A DNA stretch of 64,000 nt, taken from contig CM070617.1 of NCBI GenBank assembly GCA_036346255.1, positions 21,193,080-21,257,079 on the forward strand. The letters are read 5' to 3'. Every line of letters begins with the position of its first letter. Positions within the stretch are counted from its first letter, which is position 1. The translations under genes were made by a program, and so were the position numbers. Of this stretch, positions 45,930 to 57,198 are shown in pieces. The stretch comes from Ampelocalamus luodianensis. Its lineage: Eukaryota > Streptophyta > Magnoliopsida > Poales > Poaceae. The notes under the pieces are model-generated. The model was given only the letters and a program-made list of their open reading frames with translations, was not told the origin of the DNA and ran no database searches.

Positions 45930-46690
45930 AACTAAAGTTTTGGCAATATCAAAATCTGGAGAGAGAAAAATGGTACCAATTCAGTATCTGGCGCTTACTC
46001 TGACTGCTAGTCCTTCGACTGTTAGTCAGTTCTTTTGGAGTTGGCTGTGGTAGGTTATCTTTGTAAGGGTTCAGTTTGGACTGCTGCGAAATCTAGCATA
46101 CCCAGATGTTGTTTCCTTTTCTGTAAACTGATATATGTTTTATAAAAGCTGGGATCTTCTCACTTTTCAAAAAAAAAAAATCATGGGTAATACTAAAATT
46201 AGGGTACAAATTGATGTGTTTAGATTGTAACCATAACAAAGTTTGTCAAATAAATAGCCAAAATGCTTCTATTCAGGACTCTGACATGTGAGGTCATATG
46301 TTATATATTATTTCACAACATTAAAACATAGTCAATATGAGTCTTGTTTTGTTGACCTCGTGACAACGAACACGATGGTTTAAATGGATCGCAAATCCAA
46401 TTCCAGATTTAGGAGATATAATCAGTTGTAGTTGCTTCATCAAACAAAAAGCTTATTAATATATGTTGTCCAACCACCCATGCTACGTTAGAGTCCGAGG
46501 GAACGCTGGGCTAGCCAAAATCGGAGCAAGCGCCCGAATTTCACCACGAATAGGCACGTAGGAATATGGGTTTTACCAAATTTCAAATTTTGTGGGGCAA
46601 TGACAAATTTTGGTACTAAACCAAATCATAACCAGATTTTAGAAACATTACTGAATTTTGGTTTGACCCATCGGGCTAACAAACCATCCG
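45930..46690. mobile_element. Decayed copy of the 30400-30943 MITE with a LINE 3' tail inserted
   Basis: ATTGATGTGTTTAGATTGTAACCAT, CAATATGAGTCTTGTTTTGTTGA and GGATCGCAAATCCAATTCCAGATTTAGGA parallel the MITE at 30400-30943 in the same order. Near 45955-46180 it is interrupted by sequence ending AGCTGGGATCTTCTCACTTTTC followed by 12 A, which looks like the 3' end of a plant L1 element. The outer boundaries are approximate. Confidence 0.55.
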
Positions 46691-47471
46691 CCCCTAGCTT
46701 CCCTCGCACCCCGCCACTCCGGGGGCCTAGGATTTCATGTGGCCCTCCCGTGGGGCGCCGCCACGTGCCTCTTGGGGGCTACGACCAGGGCGAGCGATGA
46801 GCGGCGCGGCCTACCCAGCTACGGAGCAGCCGCACCCACCACACCACACACACCAGTACACCACCGTCCGTGCCCGTGCGCGCGCTTGGCGCTTCCATCG
46901 ATCGATCACTTGGGCGCAATGGCTCCGCCACACTGACACTGACCACGCCTACCTCCGTAGCCATCTCACCTCATCTTACAACCAAAAGGCACTTCTTCCT
47001 AGGACATTCATTCTTAAATATTTTTCACCATCAGGGGTAGCAGTAACTTCTCTTCTTCCTGGATCTCTTTGTTAATGGTCTCACAGTTAACCATCAATTT
47101 CTTAGTGGCCGCGTATTTGGAACATATCATTTTTAGGTGAATTTTACGATGGTTTTTTAGGAATCATTTCGGTTCCTACTATAAAATTGTGGTTTTTTCA
47201 AACGGTACCATAAATATATAAGTAAATCCCAAAGTTTATATAAAATGCGAAAGTTTGCAATGTCCTTTGATCACTTGCACAGTGGTTGTTGCGTCATTAT
47301 GCGATAATAACAAGACTATTGTAGCCACTAAAGGGGACTGCACAGGCACAGTTTGTTGGGATAATTAATTAGGAGCAGCCTAATTTCTTTAACCCCAAAT
47401 TAAAGCCTACTAATAGTCTACAAACTCACATGCACAAGTGACCAGAAAATAACCCCAACGCTGCTGATCCA
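46691..47471. other. Upstream region of the Dof gene
   Basis: No gene recognised; presumably promoter sequence in the 3' half. Confidence 0.4.
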
Positions 47472-47478
47472 TATAAAA
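47472..47478 (+). promoter_or_regulatory. TATA box of the Dof gene
   Basis: CATATAAAAACC, about 155 bp upstream of the ATG at 47628 and followed by a CT-rich tract (CCTCTCCCTCTCGCCCCCTCC) typical of a plant 5' leader. Confidence 0.7.
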
Positions 47479-47627
47479 ACCCCACCACCTCCTCTCCCTC
47501 TCGCCCCCTCCCACCTCTCCATCAAGCCTCCAAGTTAACCTCCGATCGATTCCTCTCACATCACCACATTCTTGGCTCCTTGGACTCGATCCCCAGTCGA
47601 GCTCTGACCACTGCAGAAGGTTGAGAG

Positions 47628-48599
47628 ATGCTGTCGTCGCACCCTCACGAGGCCATGCTGCCGTACGCGCCGCGGCCGCCGTCGCTGCTGGTGGACCGGC
47701 GGTACAAGCAGTGCGCCGAGGCGGCGCCCAACTGCCCACGCTGCGATTCACTCAACACCAAGTTCTGCTACTACAACAACTACAGCCTCAGTCAGCCGCG
47801 CTACTTCTGCAAGGGGTGCCGCCGGTACTGGACCAAGGGCGGGTCGCTCCGAAATGTGCCCCTCGGCGGCGGGTGCCGGAAGAACCGCCGGGGAAAATCG
47901 TCGGTGCCGTCAGTGGCTGAGTCCATCGCCAGTGGCCGCGACGCGACGTTCGGCCACCGGTTCCCCGGCCCGGTCCGGCCCGACCTGGTCCTGGAAGGCA
48001 TGGTCGGCAACCCGGCGAACCCCGGCCAGGCGATGTGCGTGCCCGCCGCGGCCGACGGGTCGACCATCGACCTCGCAATGCTGTACGCCAAGTTTCTGAA
48101 CAACCATCCGGCCGACGCCGGCGTCGGCGCCGTCACACCTGAGTCGGCCGGGCACGTTGACGAGGCGTTCGACACGTTCAGAGCGTCCAGCGACGTGAGC
48201 CCCTGCGTTCTGGCGCCGGCCCAGTTTGACCCGAGCCAGGACGGATTCGCCGAGTGGTCCGGGCCAGTGAGCAGCACCGACCCGACGAGCACGACTAGTA
48301 CTACTACTGCAACCACCATGCTGTGTACCGATGTGAGCGTGCAAGCTGCGCTCGGTGAGCTCAACTTCGCAATGGATCAGAGCTGCTTCGACTCTCTGGG
48401 GTTGCCCACGGACGGCGCCAGCAATCTCTCGTCGTGGTGTTCGATCGTGCCGAGCTTGTCGACGTGGGAGGAGGCCAAGTATGACTCGTTGGATTCGTTT
48501 CCCGACGACGCCATGAGCCTCCATGAGGGCATGATCAGTGCTGCCGATCATGATTGGAGCGTGGATTGCCAAGGATTGGAGGCTCTCTACATGCCTTAA
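47628..48599 (+). CDS. Dof zinc-finger transcription factor, single exon
   Basis: Plant-specific DNA-binding regulator recognising AAAG cores. Of its 323 residues, 34-85 are the Dof domain: CPRC at 36-39, 21 residues, then CKGC at 61-64, with conserved NTKFCYYNNYSLSQPRYF and RRYWTKGGSLRNVPLGGGCRKN. A basic stretch (KNRRGK) follows, perhaps a nuclear localisation signal. The C-terminal 230 residues are Ser/Thr/Asp-rich with a TSTTSTTTATT run and acidic segments (DSLDSFPDD), plausible activation region. The frame is uninterrupted in a single exon. The ATG at 47628 is the first in frame and follows a TATA box and CT-rich leader. I did not assign a subfamily. Overlapping frames on the other strand are GC-bias artefacts. 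Confidence 0.96.
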   Translation: MLSSHPHEAMLPYAPRPPSLLVDRRYKQCAEAAPNCPRCDSLNTKFCYYNNYSLSQPRYFCKGCRRYWTKGGSLRNVPLGGGCRKNRRGKSSVPSVAESIASGRDATFGHRFPGPVRPDLVLEGMVGNPANPGQAMCVPAAADGSTIDLAMLYAKFLNNHPADAGVGAVTPESAGHVDEAFDTFRASSDVSPCVLAPAQFDPSQDGFAEWSGPVSSTDPTSTTSTTTATTMLCTDVSVQAALGELNFAMDQSCFDSLGLPTDGASNLSSWCSIVPSLSTWEEAKYDSLDSFPDDAMSLHEGMISAADHDWSVDCQGLEALYMP

Positions 48600-51500
48600 A
48601 TATACGATTAAAAATTTTCTTTTTGCTAATTTGATGTTATTCTTGTGATTGGTTTGTTACTTCTTTTCTTTCAATTTGGTTTGGAAGAGCTATATATATA
48701 GATATGTATGTATGTTTTGAAGAGAGGGAGAGGGTGAGGCAAGTATTCACGTGAAGGAATTAAGGGTTGGTATACTTGTGAGATAGAGGCAATCAGGCAA
48801 TACAATAGAGTTTCAAAATATATGATTATTCACCAGCTCTTTGTGCAAGTTTCATTAATACTGTAGCTGAAATTGCCTATCTAGCTAGTATAGATCGATC
48901 TCTACATACATCGGCTCGTTAGTGAAGGCATGGAATGAAAATTGCAAGAGACTCCCGATACCACAAATTATTCAGTATAAGCACTGACCATGCAAGTTCT
49001 GAAACCAGTGTACAATGCATGAAATTTTTTTCTGAAACTAGTGTACAATGCAACAATATTTTCTTGCTTATTTAGTCATCATCTTCACTATGTGAATGGA
49101 CTTCGCTATAGTTCGGTCTATATGGTTTAACTTGGGAAGCAAATAATATCTTGCATGGCAAGTATTCAACAGTGCATGTGTCCCTTGTCTCCCCTTGTGC
49201 TCGGTGGAAATGGTTAGTCAAACGAAAGCAGTCCAATTAAACTCAGAGTAGGGGAGTAGCTGCCATTGCCTCAATGCATGGTCAGCTAGCTGGGAGATTG
49301 CTCGTATCGATCGAATCGATCCACTTGTATCGATCACTTGATGTATTTATTTAATCCCTTAATTTTACGAGTAAAATGTAAATACACACGCGCGCGCGCA
49401 TGATGTTAATGCTGTACCATGAACAATTGCTGTAAAGTGAGTTCTGTGCTCTTCAGAAATAAAACCATAGGTCCATGCATGACAGAGTGGCCGTTAAACT
49501 TAACAAAAGATAAGAGTAGTTATCTTGATTGGCAGACCTTACATCTATAACTGGAAAGGTATTATAAGTTTATAACCATTACTACTAGCTAGCTAGTTGC
49601 GTAGTGTTAATTTCTAGAATCTAGACTAGCTTCTTCGGAAGTACTGCAGTAATAAACAAAAGATGGAGGAAAAAAAACACATATATGAAAAGAAGTAGTA
49701 CTGTACTAGAATCCCATTGACCAATGCAGACGATCCGAGGGCATGCATAAAGGCCGTACTGATCCCTGCGCTGCACTACCCGTGCGTGCAATATTTTACA
49801 GGGTCAACGCCTCAGCCTCACGACGGATCGGCCATGCATTGCGTAGGGGGGAGCGGTGGACTCACTTAGGTTTATGGGTGTTCGGCTAAATACGCAAATT
49901 TTTTGTTTAAAAATTCAGTATATACGATGTATAATATATGTATATACTAGAAATAGAGTTAAATCAACATGTTACATACTCAAAACCCTGTTCTGTCGGA
50001 CCACACTCCTAGCCCACTCGACACTCATACATCCCACCAAAACCCACCAAAACTAAGCATTCCGGCTCCGCATTTGGCCACTGGCTTCCGGCCTTCCCGG
50101 CTTCCCCACCAATGCCATAATGCAATGGCTCGGCCCAATCAATATCCCAAGGTCCATTCAGGCAAACACTAACCGGCTAACTCATCTCTCTCTCAATCTC
50201 ACATTCTCTCTCTCAAAAACACACAGACACAACCATCCTTGCGGTGCCTTGGTCCTTGCGGCTTGCAGCAATGGTGGCAGGTAGGCCGCGGCGCCGCCCT
50301 GAGTGGGAGCAGCGAGTGGGTGAGCGCGGGGGCGGCTGGAGGCTACGGGCTGCGGACTACAGCGGCTTGGAGAAGGGGCAGATGGCGGCTGCGGCCTCTG
50401 AGCGATCGAGCTCCGACCTCCGAGCACAGCGGCCAGCGCCCAGCGGGGTGTGCCGGCCGGCAACGCGCGTTGCGCCGGCGCGCTGCTCCGAGGACTGAGG
50501 ACATAGGCGGGGTGAGCCATGAGCAGGGCAGGCCGCTGGTGGGGATGAGGCAAAGGGTGTGGGCATGGCCGGTGGGCGGTGGCCATGGCCATCTGGTGAG
50601 GCTAGTTTTGTTTCATCTATTTCTTTGTTGTGAGTCATTTGCCAAATATCATCAGCCAAGCAGCCAAAAACGTCTTTTACTACCAAAGTTCATTCATACG
50701 TTTTGAGACAAGTTCATTCACCACGAATTCACATCCCGCCAGAAGAAACATACACGTGTTTGTTCTATCAAAGAATGGGTTTTGTTGATAAAAGAAGATG
50801 CAGGTGAGAAGCGGAGGTGGCGCGCCATGTGGGTGGCTGAGCTGCCTAAGGGGGGCGGGGCGATGGAGCCAGGGCCAGTTGGGGCACCGAGCGGGACAGG
50901 GCAATGACCATGTGTGGCTACGACCGAGGAGAGGGGGAGGGAGCACGCAGAGGTGTGGCCGGGCCGGCGACGGAGAGTCGCAAGAAGGTAGCAGCGTCGC
51001 GTGCACGTCGATAGTAGTAGCTACACAGGGACACAGGTGCGTGAATTGAATCCCAGTTCCCAAATCCTGGGTTTGCTACTGATTGGCGAACATGCAAAGC
51101 AATTCACCACTGCTATGGTATGCTTCAAGACTGCAAAGCATTTCTATTAATTATTTTACAGGAGTATTTGGTAGCTTTCATTCGGTATTAAAACTCAAAA
51201 GATGCTAGCCTAGTGAATTTATTGATAACTAATGCAGTTCATTAGTCTACTTTTGAAGTCTATCTCTAGTTTTTCTTTCTTTGTTTCACCTTTCATAATC
51301 CAAGTGCCGAATAGCATACTAGCATTCTCTAATCTGGCTAGATGAATTAGCCTGATGAACTGTGGAATTGTCGGGGCTCTATCCATTAGGACTGGGTGAT
51401 TTCTGAAAAACAAACAAACAAACTATGGGATGTTGTTTGCAAAGAGAGGACCCTAACAATTCAAAAATAGACTGACAATCACAAAATTAGAGAAGTGTCT

Positions 51501-52260
51501 TCTCGTTTATGTGAATTATTCGACTTCCACTGACCACCAGTGAAACATAAATGTGTGAATTCGGCTTCTTAGGAAAAGCATTGGACAATATTTTTATAAT
51601 TTTGAACATTCATCTTGAAAATCCTGAATCTGCCACTGGCTGCATCTTATGCTTGGCATCCACTGCTCGTCCGACTTAGACACTAATGATCAACCTCGGG
51701 AGCTCCCCTCTTCTACAGAATTCAGGGGGCCTCGGGCTGGATGCACATGGGTCTTGATCCGAGGGAAGGAGAGATCGAACAAGCTGGCCCATGATCCAAG
51801 GAGCTCCAATACTCGATCATGATAACCGGTGCAAGATATCCATTCTCCTCCCTCCCCTAGCCTTGCGTTGCCTGTAGTATCAAATTATACTCGATCGCCG
51901 TAAACAAATGCTCCTCTCCTTCGTTCGTGCGTGCAAGCTTGTGGTTTTGCGATGAGCATGAGATTGCCCACATGGGATGGGACCCGATCACATCTAAAAT
52001 CACAAAATTGTGGAAATTAATTAAGTTAAAAATTCAGTTAACAGAATTCTACAAAGTTAATTATGATCAAGTGCAGTACTTTAATTTTTAATGCAGTATT
52101 AGTGTGCATGCAGATTTGAGGGTTATTAAGGGCATATACAATGGTATAGACAACTGTTATCTATAACATTATTCAATATCATCTATATACATCACTAATA
52201 AAGACATCTTTTACAATGGTTTGTCTTTTTACATATCTTTATAGACAACTCTTGTATATA
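48600..52260. other. Intergenic, no gene seen
   Basis: The first 300 bp is likely Dof 3' UTR. GC-rich frames at 50180-51060 occur on both strands without domains. No repeat structure was recognised in the rest. Confidence 0.45.
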
Positions 52261-52745
52261 TGTACAATCAGGGGCGGAAATGGGCCTCAGGCCGGTTGGG
52301 CAACGGCTCGAGGACCAGAAAAAATAGTAATGGAAATTTTTAGTAAATATACCCCAAAAAAATTAGTGTACAACAATGAGGCCCGAGGCTTTCTGGCTGG
52401 CCCGAGACAGCCGGAGCCGGCCCAGCAGAGAGGCCCAGGCGCCAACGCCCCTCCCGAGTGGCCAAGCGGCCCGAATTGGGAAGCAGCAAAGGCACTAGGA
52501 GGCAGGAGCTCATTAGGTCATTCACTTATTCCTCAATCTTTTTCTCGATCTTCATTTCTTATTTCTCAAACTTCTTCTTTCCTCCTCCGGTCCTCCCACT
52601 GGTGGTCTGGTGGCTCCCCCCGCGCCCCCAGCACCTCCAGCAGTACCTCCAGCCGCTCACGCCTTTGGCCTATCCCTGCTCGCCCGGCAGGCCGCAGCTC
52701 CCCTCCCTTTCTAGCACCGCTGCCGCGCCCAGCCGGCTCGGCCAG

Positions 52746-52845
52746 AGCCCAGATCTGCGCCCCAGCGCCCGGCCATAGCCCAGATCTACGCCCCAGCGCC
52801 CAGCCATAGCCCAGATCTACGCCCCAGCGCCCAGCCAGAGCTCGC
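52746..52845. repeat. 31-bp tandem repeat, three units
   Basis: AGCCCAGATCT-CGCCCCAGCG units start at 52746, 52777 and 52808 inside the hAT element, nearly identical. Confidence 0.9.
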
Positions 52846-53185
52846 TCGCGCCGCTCGCCCGTCCGGCGCCCGGGTCCAGCTCCGTGCCGCCTGGTTCCAG
52901 CTCCCTTGCCGGCGTCGCCGCTCCCCTGTGAGGTAAGGTGGTGAGCTACTCAGCTGAGTTCAAAATATTTGATGTGTTAATTTGTTAGTGTGTAATGTGT
53001 TACAGACTTAACTCTTAAGTACTTAACACTTTGGCTTGTATAAGTAAATGAGTTAATTAGTTATGACTTATGATTTATGAAGTTATGACTTATGAGTATG
53101 ATTCAATGTATGAGTATGACATATGACAGTATGACAATGCATTAACTTTCTATTTGAATATTTGATGTACTAGAATTAGAAATAC

Positions 53186-53491
53186 ATGATGAAAAGAACC
53201 AAGACATTGTCATCTTATTTTCCATTGCAATCCAATCAAACTCCGAAAACAATAGGAACAGGAGGTAGTAACACCCCACAAAACAATCCCCGTGCTGTGC
53301 TTAATCCAGATGACATTATTGCTGATCCTGGGCTTCGAAAACCAATTGAGGAGTTGGATGTGGACATTAGGGATGCCGCTAGAAGGGAGTATTTGCTATT
53401 GGGATCATGCCGACCTAGTGGCCATAAATTTTCACGGAAAATGATAGACGGTAAAATAAAAAGCCCTTTAGTTTTGATACCTCAGTATTGA
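53186..53491 (+). pseudogene. N-terminal fragment of a TTF-zinc-finger hAT transposase-like protein
   Basis: A 101-residue frame with KRTKTLSSYFPL at the start and ADPGLRKPIEELDVDIRDAA then REYLLLGSCRPSGHKFSRK. These are the opening blocks of the plant 'TTF-type zinc finger protein with HAT dimerisation' family, the transposases of this hAT lineage, normally about 600-800 residues. The zinc finger, DDE and dimerisation domains are missing. The frame ends at TGA about 80 bp before the element's right terminus. Confidence 0.65.
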
Positions 53492-53689
53492 TAGTATTTG
53501 ATGTTAGTTATAGATTTATAGCCCTTTAGTTTTGTGCTCGAGGCTCTCTCAAATCCTGGCTCCGCCACTATGTGCAATATATCTTGTTTCTTGTGTTACA
53601 GTCGACCACTGCATGAGAGACAACTTAATTCTCTATGCTCCCCCTATCTCTTCTACACCATCTCGTGTTCTACGTGTCAAAGCATAGGG

Positions 53690-54290
53690 CATCTTCAATA
53701 GGGGTCACGTCAGTCATATCTTATCTGTCATGTCACTCAAAAGTCTAGTTGGAGAAGATAGGATGTAAAGAGAGAGAATGTGTCATCTCTTAGGGCATCT
53801 CCAATAGTGTATTTATTATTATTTATTAGCTAGGCTACGTTTATAAAATCATACGTGAAGAAGAGAAGGGGAGGAGAGAGAGCACACGTAGTCTCTTCCT
53901 GAAGAGACTGTCGTGCACGCGAAGTAAGACATGCTACATCAATCTACTCTAGTTGACATGTAGGCACGTTTAAAAGGAAAATGATAAAATATAAATGTTA
54001 GAGAGTGTGCTAGAGACTATCTATTGGAGATGTTGTCTATAAAGATGATATAGCATATGTTAGATATAAGGTTATCTCTAACTATTAGAGATGTGTTTAT
54101 ATAATAGACAAGTTGCACACACAAACCAACGCAAATGGTGAGTGAGTAATGAGAGAAGTTGTATTGAAAATGATAATTTTATAGATAAATTGTTAAAGAT
54201 GTTGTCTCTAAGCTTGTCTGTAGATGAGTTGAAGCCTTTAAACACAATTCTAAGGGACAAACTGTTGTACATACCCTTACAGTACATGCT
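53690..54290. mobile_element. Cluster of decayed MITE termini
   Basis: GGGCATCTTCAATAGGGG (53697), TTAGGGCATCTCCAATAG (53791) and CTATTGGAGATG (54018), plus related CTAACTATTAGAGATG (54076), are termini of the GGGCATCTCCAATAG MITE type in both orientations. Probably two or three overlapping or nested copies; exact limits not resolved. Confidence 0.45.
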
Positions 54291-56689
54291 CTAATTATCG
54301 GACAATTGGCGATGATCACACTATAGAAGCTTGTTGTGTGTATTTTCAGTTTCCTAGAAAAAAAATACTTGTAAGAGAAGATGAACTAAGGAGCTGAGCA
54401 CTCGCACTACCAGTAGTTATGTTGCAGTCAACTCAGCTCTTTTCAACTCCGAAACTGAGCTAGTATAAGTTGATGCCTCGGTGAGAGCAACGACGAGCTT
54501 GATCGATGCATGTGTTCCCATGCCATGGATCCATGCATTTCTCCTCCACACGTACACGGTGCCTTTTCCTTGCAGCACACCTAGTTAATGACGCCATTTA
54601 GTAGTATAATTCCCGTTAGGAATACTATAATACTAAATGTTGACTAAATTCATGCTCCTAAATCTCTAGTTTTTTTCGCCTCCTCTTACAAGTTAGTTCC
54701 AACATTTTCCAGTACTGTGGAGAATATAATCCAGAAAATTAAGGAAACAGACCACAACAATTTGTTTTTTTTTATTTTTATGAAGAGGTTAGTTCAGTTG
54801 ATGTTACGTTGCATGATTATGTTCATTTGAGTCGTTTTTCTTGCTAAGAATGCTCATCGTGGTGTGTGTTTGACTAGAAGAATTCGATTACTTTACCGAA
54901 CCATTCGTTGCCGACAAACTGGAGGTTAATTTGCAACTTCAACTGCAAATGGGCCACCCCGAGGCTAAATTGGGCCTTTAATTGGGCTGGTCGATCGCAT
55001 CAACGCCGAACTAGGGTGAAATTGTACTGGACTGCCTGATACTAAAGTTGGTCCCTGCAGGCCCCCTGCTATTTTGCGAGAATTACACGAAGAGCTAAAT
55101 TTAACCAAATGAATGTGTAATTTTCTTTAAATTTGGCTAACATATGTTTTTATATTTTGCTATCTATACCATGTTGGAGACTAGAGAAATTGTGGTGTTA
55201 CTTCTTCTTTTGTATTGTTGCCTACTTGCCCCACAGTTTGAAATTTTTTACCTTTTGGACACTAGTTGTAAAAAACGAGACAATACAGAGAATGATTCAT
55301 AGGAACAAGAATAGTCAAAACACCGTAGTTATCTTTTGGAACAAGAATAGTCAAAATCCTTGGTGGTATTTATAATTCAAAATAAAATCTTAAAAATATT
55401 TAGTTTATTTATAATTGCAAAAGCCTCAAATACCAGTGGGCTTAAGGGTATTTGAGTTGTAACTAGCAAATTTCGTTAAGTGATGCCAATATGGACTCCT
55501 AGTACTTTGTAAGAGTATCAAATTGGACACTAATCTCTTAGTACTAGTACTAAGAGAGAACTAAGTAGGAAGTAGTACTAGTCTGTTACTAACTTACTAC
55601 CACCTAAATTTAATCTCAACTAGCATCTTGGAGAACTAACAAACTAGTACTTAGAGAACTAAGTAATCCAAGTATGTTAACTACCATCAAAATTTAGTAT
55701 GGATTAAGCACAGTAAAGAATTAACAAGCTAGTAGTAGAGGTGCTGGTAGCCTATTACCTATTGAGGTAAGGGACTGCCAGAGCAGAGGCAGTGCCATAT
55801 ATTGAATGTTTGGCTTTTGGCTAGTAGAGCTTGTTTGGATGGTGTTTTGGGTTTTATGTTTAAGAAAAAGTGGTGTCCAGAGGTAGTCTGAAAAGTAGAT
55901 GATTTTTGTTTGATCAGTCAAACTTGAGGATGTGATATTTAATTAGTTGGAGACTTAGGCCTGAAGAAAACATAAAATAAAAAATATATTTTGAGAATGG
56001 GAAAGCGTAAAACCATGAAATACACTTGTATCAAGTGTGTTCTAACATCAATTTAACCATCCCAAAATTTTCTTTCTTGAGCTCTTCACAATATTTTCAT
56101 CTTTTTTTACTAATGGAAACACACACACCTTTGTATGTTAATCAAATTCTTATCAACGGAAACAGAAGCGGGGTCCTATCAAGGATGGTAATCCCATCTA
56201 AAGAAGGTAACTAACTAGGTTTCGATCTTTGCGACTGAGGCAGGTCAAAGCTTCTTCCTTTCTTCGCTAATCACTTTCCTAATTGCCTCTACTGGACTTA
56301 GGCCTTCGAAATCGGTTGCCTGAGCTAGACTTCTTGCTCGCCGGGAGTATCAGGCCAGGCCACCAAGTTGGACCCTCAGGTCGCAAATCAAACAAGACAT
56401 AGGTAGGGTCCAAAAAAGCTCTCGGCCAGGCATGTCCTCTTCAGGACTCGAACCAAATAGGGAGTGTTTATATAACATGCGACTGATTTTTCTTTAAAAT
56501 CAGTCACTTTTTGAGCCATCAGATGGAGATCCAATGCCCCAGATATCACCCCTCTCCTTATATCCCCAACCCAATCTCACTTCCCACTCTCTCCCTCTCT
56601 CTCACTAATCACAGAGTGCATCAGTCGCAAGATGTATAGCAGTTTCCAACCAAATAACCCCTTAATTTCTACACTTCTTTGTTCACAGT
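54291..56689. other. Intergenic, AT-rich, no gene seen
   Basis: A short direct repeat of GGAACAAGAATAGTCAAAA lies at about 55300-55356. Otherwise no feature is recognised. Confidence 0.4.
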
Positions 56690-56965
56690 GTAGGAGAATC
56701 TCCATCCCGAGGCTGTAATCCAATATGTCCCAGCAAAGGTGACGGTGGAGATGAATAATTCCTTATGTAAACCGTTCACAGAAGAGTAAATTACAAAGGC
56801 ATTATTCATGATGGGGCCAAATAAATCTCCGGGGTCGGATGGCTTTACAGCGGGATTTTATCAAACTCACTGGGAGTTGTTGAAGCCTTGTGTGACGAAG
56901 GCATGTCTTGATTTCTTGAATGGCAGTACCATGGCGAAGGAAGTGAGTAACACGGTTCTCAACGA
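56690..56965 (+). pseudogene. L1 LINE reverse-transcriptase fragment
   Basis: The plus frame through 56694-56962 encodes ENLHPEAVIQYVPAKVT, an in-frame TAA at 56787-56789, then MGPNKSPGSDGFTAGFYQ and LDFLNGS. KSPGSDGF-AGFYQ-HW is the hallmark of the plant L1 reverse-transcriptase fingers region. It is only about 90 codons, is truncated on both sides and carries a stop, so it is a dead fragment. Confidence 0.75.
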
Positions 56966-57198
56966 ACTCACCAAAGTCAACCAAAACCAAAGGCAAGGTT
57001 TAGAAGCGCAACGGCCTAAACCACAAGAGTAGCTCACCTCTGACCGAGCTGCGAGCGACGAGTAAACAGACGCAGCGGGGCATGTGATGCATGCGATGCG
57101 AACACCATTACACGAATCCCCGCGCCTTAAATAAACGGAGACAACAGCTACGCCCCCGCAACGCGCGCTCCCGCTCGTCTCCCTCTCGGCCTCTCCTG

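Larger units (their letters stand above)
52269..53570 (+). mobile_element. hAT deletion derivative, 1302 bp, 8-bp TSD
   Basis: Left end CAGGGGCGGAAATGGG and right end CCTGGCTCCGCCACTA are imperfect inverted repeats of the plant hAT type (CAGGGGCGGA). Flanks TGTACAAT (52261-52268) and TGTGCAAT (53571-53578) are an 8-bp TSD with one mismatch, the length typical of hAT. Only the start of a transposase-like frame (53186-53491) is kept, so the element is internally deleted. Confidence 0.8.

Noticed and set aside
47788..48572. Long minus-strand frames opposite the Dof gene
   Set aside because: Antisense shadows of a GC-rich single-exon gene.
50182..51063. Frames at 50.2-51.1 kb on both strands
   Set aside because: Compositional; no motif, promoter or splice structure supports a gene.
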